A DNA stretch of 38,227 nt from Mesostigma viride. Taxonomy: Eukaryota > Streptophyta > Mesostigmatophyceae > Mesostigmatales > Mesostigmataceae. Of the stretch, positions 35,144 through 38,227 are shown piece after piece (the stretch's first letter is position 1; each line of letters begins with the position of its first letter). The stretch lies in contig RPFO01001657.1 of the NCBI GenBank assembly GCA_009746045.1, positions 1-38,227 on the forward strand, read 5' to 3'. Below the pieces are notes generated by a model. That model was not told the origin of the DNA, ran no database searches, and worked only from the letters and a program-made list of their open reading frames with translations. The translations under genes were made by a program, and so were the position numbers.

Positions 35144-35713
35144 ATGAAACGCAAGTGGAAGCAACTCGAGGCGGCGTTAGATGCGATCTACTCGCCCCGG
35201 TTGAAAAGGGCGCCCAACATCGACGGGATCTTGGCGCGCGACCCGGGGTTGGCGGCGATGACGAAAGAAATCATCCGCACGTTCTTCCGATCGGGGTATC
35301 CGTTGACCCCTCGCGTCCTCTTGTTGGACGAACTGTTCCAAGAAGAGCCCGGACTTAGTCCGCGGACGCGCGACCGACTGAAAGAGACGTTCGCGTTCAG
35401 CGTGGACGAGGACGAGCCGCGCATCGTCATCAACCCCGACTACTGGGCTTCGAGTCTTCCGGAAATGTTGAGAAGCGGATGCAAGTATACCCAGGACGGC
35501 GTGGACATGCCGAAACACGTCCCTCTGATCCTCGCGGGGGCGGTCGCGCACGAGATGCTGCACCTGATCGACGGCGAGGAAGACGTCCGGGACGTGTCGG
35601 ACGTCAACTACGGCCACACGTCGACGTGGCTGTCCCTCATGAAACGGCATCTAGGGAGGGGCGGCGACGGGGATCCGACGAAGGAGATCAATTTCACGTT
35701 CCAACTCGTCTGA
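35144..35713 (+). CDS. SprT-like zinc metalloprotease (third copy type)
   Basis: A 189-residue protein with a basic N-terminus (KRKWKQLE), a hydrophobic strand region (RIVINPDYW) and the HEMLH motif at 136-140 (AVAHEMLHLIDGEE), followed by His158 in NYGHTSTWLSLMKRH. The HExxH-x17-H layout with G-H-x3-W is SprT-like. Unlike the tandem pair at 12.6-16 kb it has no long N-terminal extension and differs in the residues around the third His. The start at 35144 is supported by an ATACGGTGCAATATC leader. It is probably a zinc protease of the same superfamily but a distinct branch. Confidence 0.7.
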   Translation: MKRKWKQLEAALDAIYSPRLKRAPNIDGILARDPGLAAMTKEIIRTFFRSGYPLTPRVLLLDELFQEEPGLSPRTRDRLKETFAFSVDEDEPRIVINPDYWASSLPEMLRSGCKYTQDGVDMPKHVPLILAGAVAHEMLHLIDGEEDVRDVSDVNYGHTSTWLSLMKRHLGRGGDGDPTKEINFTFQLV

Positions 35714-35828
35714 TGGATTACGTGTCGGTGTCGTTTTCTAGATCGCGTTCGCGGACCGCGCAAAGTAATCGCGTCTCGTAACGATTTAGTCGCGACGGCG
35801 ACTCTCGACCACACAATCGAGACGAACC

Positions 35829-36293
35829 ATGGCAGCGAGAGCGAGTTCCTACGCGAGGCTGGTCTGCGTGAGTCAGCATGTGTCCAAATGCAGGAGGTGG
35901 TTGGAATCCGTGGAACGCGAGCGAGGGATCAAGATACAGCACGCCGGGAACGGCGGCGAAAAGGTTTTATTCACGTCCAAAGGCAAGCCGTTATACGTCG
36001 ACGGGTTCACGTCGGACACCGACCCCCCTACGGTGTTCGAATACCACGGGGACTTTTGGCACGGGAACCCGGACAAGTTCGGGTTCTTCACCGAGCACCC
36101 CGTCAAGAACTGCTACCACGGCGAGCTATACATCCGCACGATACGCAAAGAGGAGGAGATCTTGCGGATGGGCTATGCGTTGGAGACGAGGTGGGAATGC
36201 GAGGACGAGGGTCTGCCCGCGCCCAAGTGGAAGGTCCCTTCCAAGTTCCCGCTGACCGGTAAGCCCCGAGGCGGGAAGACGCGCTGGTCGTGA
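35829..36293 (+). CDS. VSR/PD-(D/E)xK-type endonuclease
   Basis: A 154-residue protein. YVDGF gives Asp58, and TVFEYHGDFWHGNP gives Glu71, His73 and the W-H-G segment. These match the single-domain VSR-like nucleases of large DNA viruses and plasmids, which share the D...E-x-H-G-x-x-W-H-G order. A late helix with YIRTIRKEEEILRMGY and a Trp-x-Glu strand (TRWECE) completes the fold. It is intact, with a Kozak-like start (ACC ATG G). Such enzymes may act in DNA repair or recombination, or in cutting competing DNA. Confidence 0.75.
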   Translation: MAARASSYARLVCVSQHVSKCRRWLESVERERGIKIQHAGNGGEKVLFTSKGKPLYVDGFTSDTDPPTVFEYHGDFWHGNPDKFGFFTEHPVKNCYHGELYIRTIRKEEEILRMGYALETRWECEDEGLPAPKWKVPSKFPLTGKPRGGKTRWS

Positions 36294-36313
36294 AAAATCT
36301 CTCGGCACACAGT

Positions 36314-36319
36314 TATACG
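36314..36319 (+). promoter_or_regulatory. TATACG element for the 36326 gene
   Basis: TATACG followed by TCGAAG-ATG, almost the same as upstream of the 19149 gene. It supports ATG 36326 over an earlier non-ATG start. Confidence 0.45.
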
Positions 36320-36325
36320 TCGAAG

Positions 36326-36994
36326 ATGTCCACCTCCTATTGCAACGCCGCGAGAGGGCAGTCAGACAGTTTCATCGGCGCTCGCGAGCGGCCGCAGGTG
36401 TTCCCCGAGCTGTGCGTCGACCCGGAGTTCGAGACGATGCGTTCCTCGCAGCAGGTCGGCACGGAGACGCGTCTGATCCCGTCGGACGAGTACGACAACG
36501 TGTACGGCATCGACACGCGCGCCGCGCCCCGTCTGAGCCAGATCGGGAGCGGTTTTGACGCGCAGATGCAGTTCGCGACCGACCTCCTCCCGTCCGCGGA
36601 GGACGTCATGGGCTTGCTCCTGAAGCAGGGGGAGGGCATCCTGGCCGTCACGAGCAACCGGAAGGACCTGCCTTTCACCGGCATCCAGAGCCTCCGCGAG
36701 TACACGCCCGCCCCCATGGACCTGAGCATGTTCGGCCAGATGAACCTGGCGACGACGGGCGTCATGGCCAACGCCAAGTGGAACGGGTCGATCGGCGCGT
36801 TCCCCCGCCCCGTGACGATGCAGTTCGACCCCCGTTACGAGCTCCCTAGCCTCGCCGACGCCGACACGACGGTGTACGGCGTCCCCCTGGTGAACGCGAC
36901 CGAGTCGTTCGGCATGATGGGCGAGCCCTCTCGAGGAGCACAAAACGCCGTCCGCGGGGCTCCCGGGTTCAACGCCGAGCTCACCGGTCTCTAG
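36326..36994 (+). CDS. Uncharacterised protein (222 aa)
   Basis: An intact, GC-rich frame. The protein has many Met, Gly, Pro and Ala residues, with a helix (DLLPSAEDVMGLLLKQ) and repeated short Met/Phe-containing segments (LSMFGQMNLATTG, MQFDPRYELPS). There is no signal peptide, membrane helix or Cys cluster. It starts 33 bases after the nuclease stop. The composition is like that of abundant virion proteins, but that is inference only. Confidence 0.6.
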   Translation: MSTSYCNAARGQSDSFIGARERPQVFPELCVDPEFETMRSSQQVGTETRLIPSDEYDNVYGIDTRAAPRLSQIGSGFDAQMQFATDLLPSAEDVMGLLLKQGEGILAVTSNRKDLPFTGIQSLREYTPAPMDLSMFGQMNLATTGVMANAKWNGSIGAFPRPVTMQFDPRYELPSLADADTTVYGVPLVNATESFGMMGEPSRGAQNAVRGAPGFNAELTGL

Positions 36995-37039
36995 TGCGTT
37001 CGAGGCACACGCAAAATCGTCCGGGTGACTACAGTAGCA

Positions 37040-37510
37040 ATGGAGGGCGCGTACCAGCTCGAGGAGTGGCGCAAGAAGATGCGATCCATGACGTCCGAGT
37101 TCATCGAAGTGGACGACATCCTCCGCCAGACGAGCAAGAGCCTCGCGCCCCACCGAAAACGCAAGCGGACGTTGTCCGTCGAAATCCTGGACTCCATGAC
37201 GAAGGCCGGCGTCGACGCCTGCAACATCTCGGGGCGGGACGACAAGCTCGTGGTGAAGACTCGCAAGAAGAAGACGTCGCTCAAGGACGTCCTTCCGAGT
37301 CGCCTGGAAAAGTTCTTCGAGAACGAGCCCGGTCGGTGCGAGGAGTGTCTGAACTTCCTCATGGAGCCCGAGGTGACCGAAGTCCCGTCGCTGTGCCGCG
37401 TGACCAAGAAGAAGAGGAAGGCCGATGAGGACGAGGACGCGGGTCACCCGGAGGCCGAGGAAGAGGGCGAGGAAGAGGAAGAGGAAGAGGAGGAGGAGGA
37501 GGAGGACTGA
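37040..37510 (+). CDS. Helical protein with Lys-rich core and acidic tail
   Basis: A 156-residue protein starting at ATG 37040. The N-terminal half is a charged helix with a Lys/Arg patch (PHRKRKRTLSVE). The middle reads VKTRKKKTSLKDVLP and has a C-x2-C (CEEC), and the last 35 residues are mostly Glu and Asp. A basic core and acidic tail suggest binding to basic proteins or nucleic acid. The family is not recognised. The tail overlaps a short antisense frame at 37444-37656. Confidence 0.55.
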   Translation: MEGAYQLEEWRKKMRSMTSEFIEVDDILRQTSKSLAPHRKRKRTLSVEILDSMTKAGVDACNISGRDDKLVVKTRKKKTSLKDVLPSRLEKFFENEPGRCEECLNFLMEPEVTEVPSLCRVTKKKRKADEDEDAGHPEAEEEGEEEEEEEEEEEED

Positions 37511-37656
37511 GCCTCTCGCCTCATGTCCTCGACGAAAAAGTGGATGCCCAGGTCCTGCCGGTCGATGTAACTCCCGTACGCGTCGATCCACTCCCCCGTG
37601 ATCGGGAGGACGACAATGTTGTTGTGAATCGGATGACAATGAGCTAATATGTCCAT
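37444..37656 (-). CDS. Possible small protein overlapping the acidic gene
   Basis: A 70-residue frame from ATG 37656. The first about 50 residues look protein-like (IVVLPITGEWIDAYGSYIDRQ) and fill the 145-base gap, while the last 18 are serine from the antisense of the Glu/Asp run. AT-rich sequence lies upstream, which could be a promoter shared with the RING/TRAF gene. It might be a real convergent gene or a chance frame. Confidence 0.3.
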   Translation of the reverse strand: MDILAHCHPIHNNIVVLPITGEWIDAYGSYIDRQDLGIHFFVEDMRREAQSSSSSSSSSSSSSPSSSASG

Positions 37657-37722
37657 AATAATAAAAGCACGCGTTTATTTCCCACGAATAAAAAAGTCTG
37701 GAACTGGGTAGACTAGCGAGCC

Positions 37723-38227
37723 ATGGATTGCACGGAGGATTGTCGCCACGTGCAGGTGGCGTCCGACGATCTCCAATGTCACGTTTGCATGTGCGTGTTG
37801 AACGATCCGGTGGTCATCGAGTGCCGCACGAGGGTGAGGGCGGTAAGTGCGAGGCGATCCTCTGCAACAAGCCGTGTTCGAGGGAGCTGATCTCGAAACA
37901 GAAACGGCGCGGAGGCGTGGTCGCCGCCGTCACGGGCAAGTGCATCCTGTGTCGCGCCCCGTGGCACCGGTACCGCGTGTGCTCAGCACCTCGTGACGCT
38001 GGGCCGGATCACGTCGCTAGTCAAGCGCAAGTGCGCCAACTTCGAGCGCGGGTGCGAGTTCCAGGGGAGCGTGGAGGAGGTCACGCAGCACAGGAAGGAC
38101 GGAGGGTGTCCCACGAGCGCCTGGAATGTCCGAATCGCGTGCACGGGTGTTCCGAGTCGTGTGTTGCGGAAAGATGTAGGCAAGCATCGCGTCGAGTGCG
38201 CCTTTTTTCCGTGTCGTTTCTTCCTGA
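37723..38227 (+). CDS. RING and TRAF-type zinc-finger protein, cut by the window end (frame-interrupted)
   Basis: From ATG 37723 the product carries C-x2-C (CHVC), then a further Cys-rich part in a second frame (CEAILCNKPC and CILCRAP). Next is a third part with C-x6-C, H and C spacings (KCANFERGCEF, QHRKD, CPNRVHGCSE, HRVECAFFPC), the pattern of TRAF-type fingers. RING followed by TRAF fingers is the layout of some ubiquitin ligases, including ones in large viruses. At least three frame changes are needed (near 37833, 37980 and 38105), more than in other genes per length, so the sequence may be poor near the edge. The gene continues outside the window. Confidence 0.6.

Noticed and set aside
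36362-37639. 425-residue open frame on the minus strand
   Set aside because: Antisense of two coherent plus-strand genes; low-complexity Leu/Phe run mirrors their Glu/Lys tail.

Overview
This window is dense, intron-free coding sequence on both strands with very short gaps, GC-rich overall but with several AT-rich stretches. The gene content points to a large DNA virus of the Nucleocytoviricota: a zinc-finger protein resembling the late transcription factor VLTF-2, a virus-type NifS-like protein, KilA-N proteins, SprT-like proteases, a VSR/PD-(D/E)xK-type nuclease, an HNH-like nuclease, many small membrane proteins and long coiled-coil proteins. No tRNA, rRNA, major capsid protein, DNA polymerase or packaging ATPase gene is seen, so family and host cannot be fixed from this window.

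Layout. 0-4.3 kb: small zinc-binding proteins, a staphylococcal-nuclease-like protein, small membrane proteins and a degenerate PD-(D/E)xK-like gene. 4.3-7.9 kb: an AT-rich, very long coiled-coil gene. 7.9-11 kb: NifS-like gene and small membrane proteins. 11-19.5 kb: a striking cluster holding two paralogous ADP-ribosyltransferases on opposite strands around two tandem SprT-like metalloproteases, plus two proteins sharing an SPRARD/HDAYV motif. 19.5-23.4 kb: a repeat-rich, gene-poor region with a duplicated KilA-N gene, iteron-like repeats, a roughly 215-bp tandem repeat and a 610-bp imperfect palindrome. 23.4-28.9 kb: acidic protein, membrane-anchored protein, VLTF-2-like factor, helical proteins, a GNAT-like protein and a tiny basic protein. 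28.9-33 kb: two long helical proteins with GC-rich ends and AT-rich cores. 33-38.2 kb: HNH-like protein, a conserved-looking viral protein with a TATA box, a third SprT-like protease, the VSR-like nuclease, and a RING/TRAF-type zinc protein cut by the window end.

About fifteen genes are interrupted by single-base frame changes, often in runs of six or seven identical bases. Almost no genes carry in-frame nonsense changes, so read or assembly errors are the simplest explanation, although real slippage or decay is not excluded. Gene boundaries for these loci are given for the whole locus; broken products are described and not rebuilt. A short element, TATACG or GTATAC, recurs 1-12 bases upstream of many start codons and helps to choose starts. 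Everything here comes from reading the sequence; family names rest on motif recognition, not on searches.
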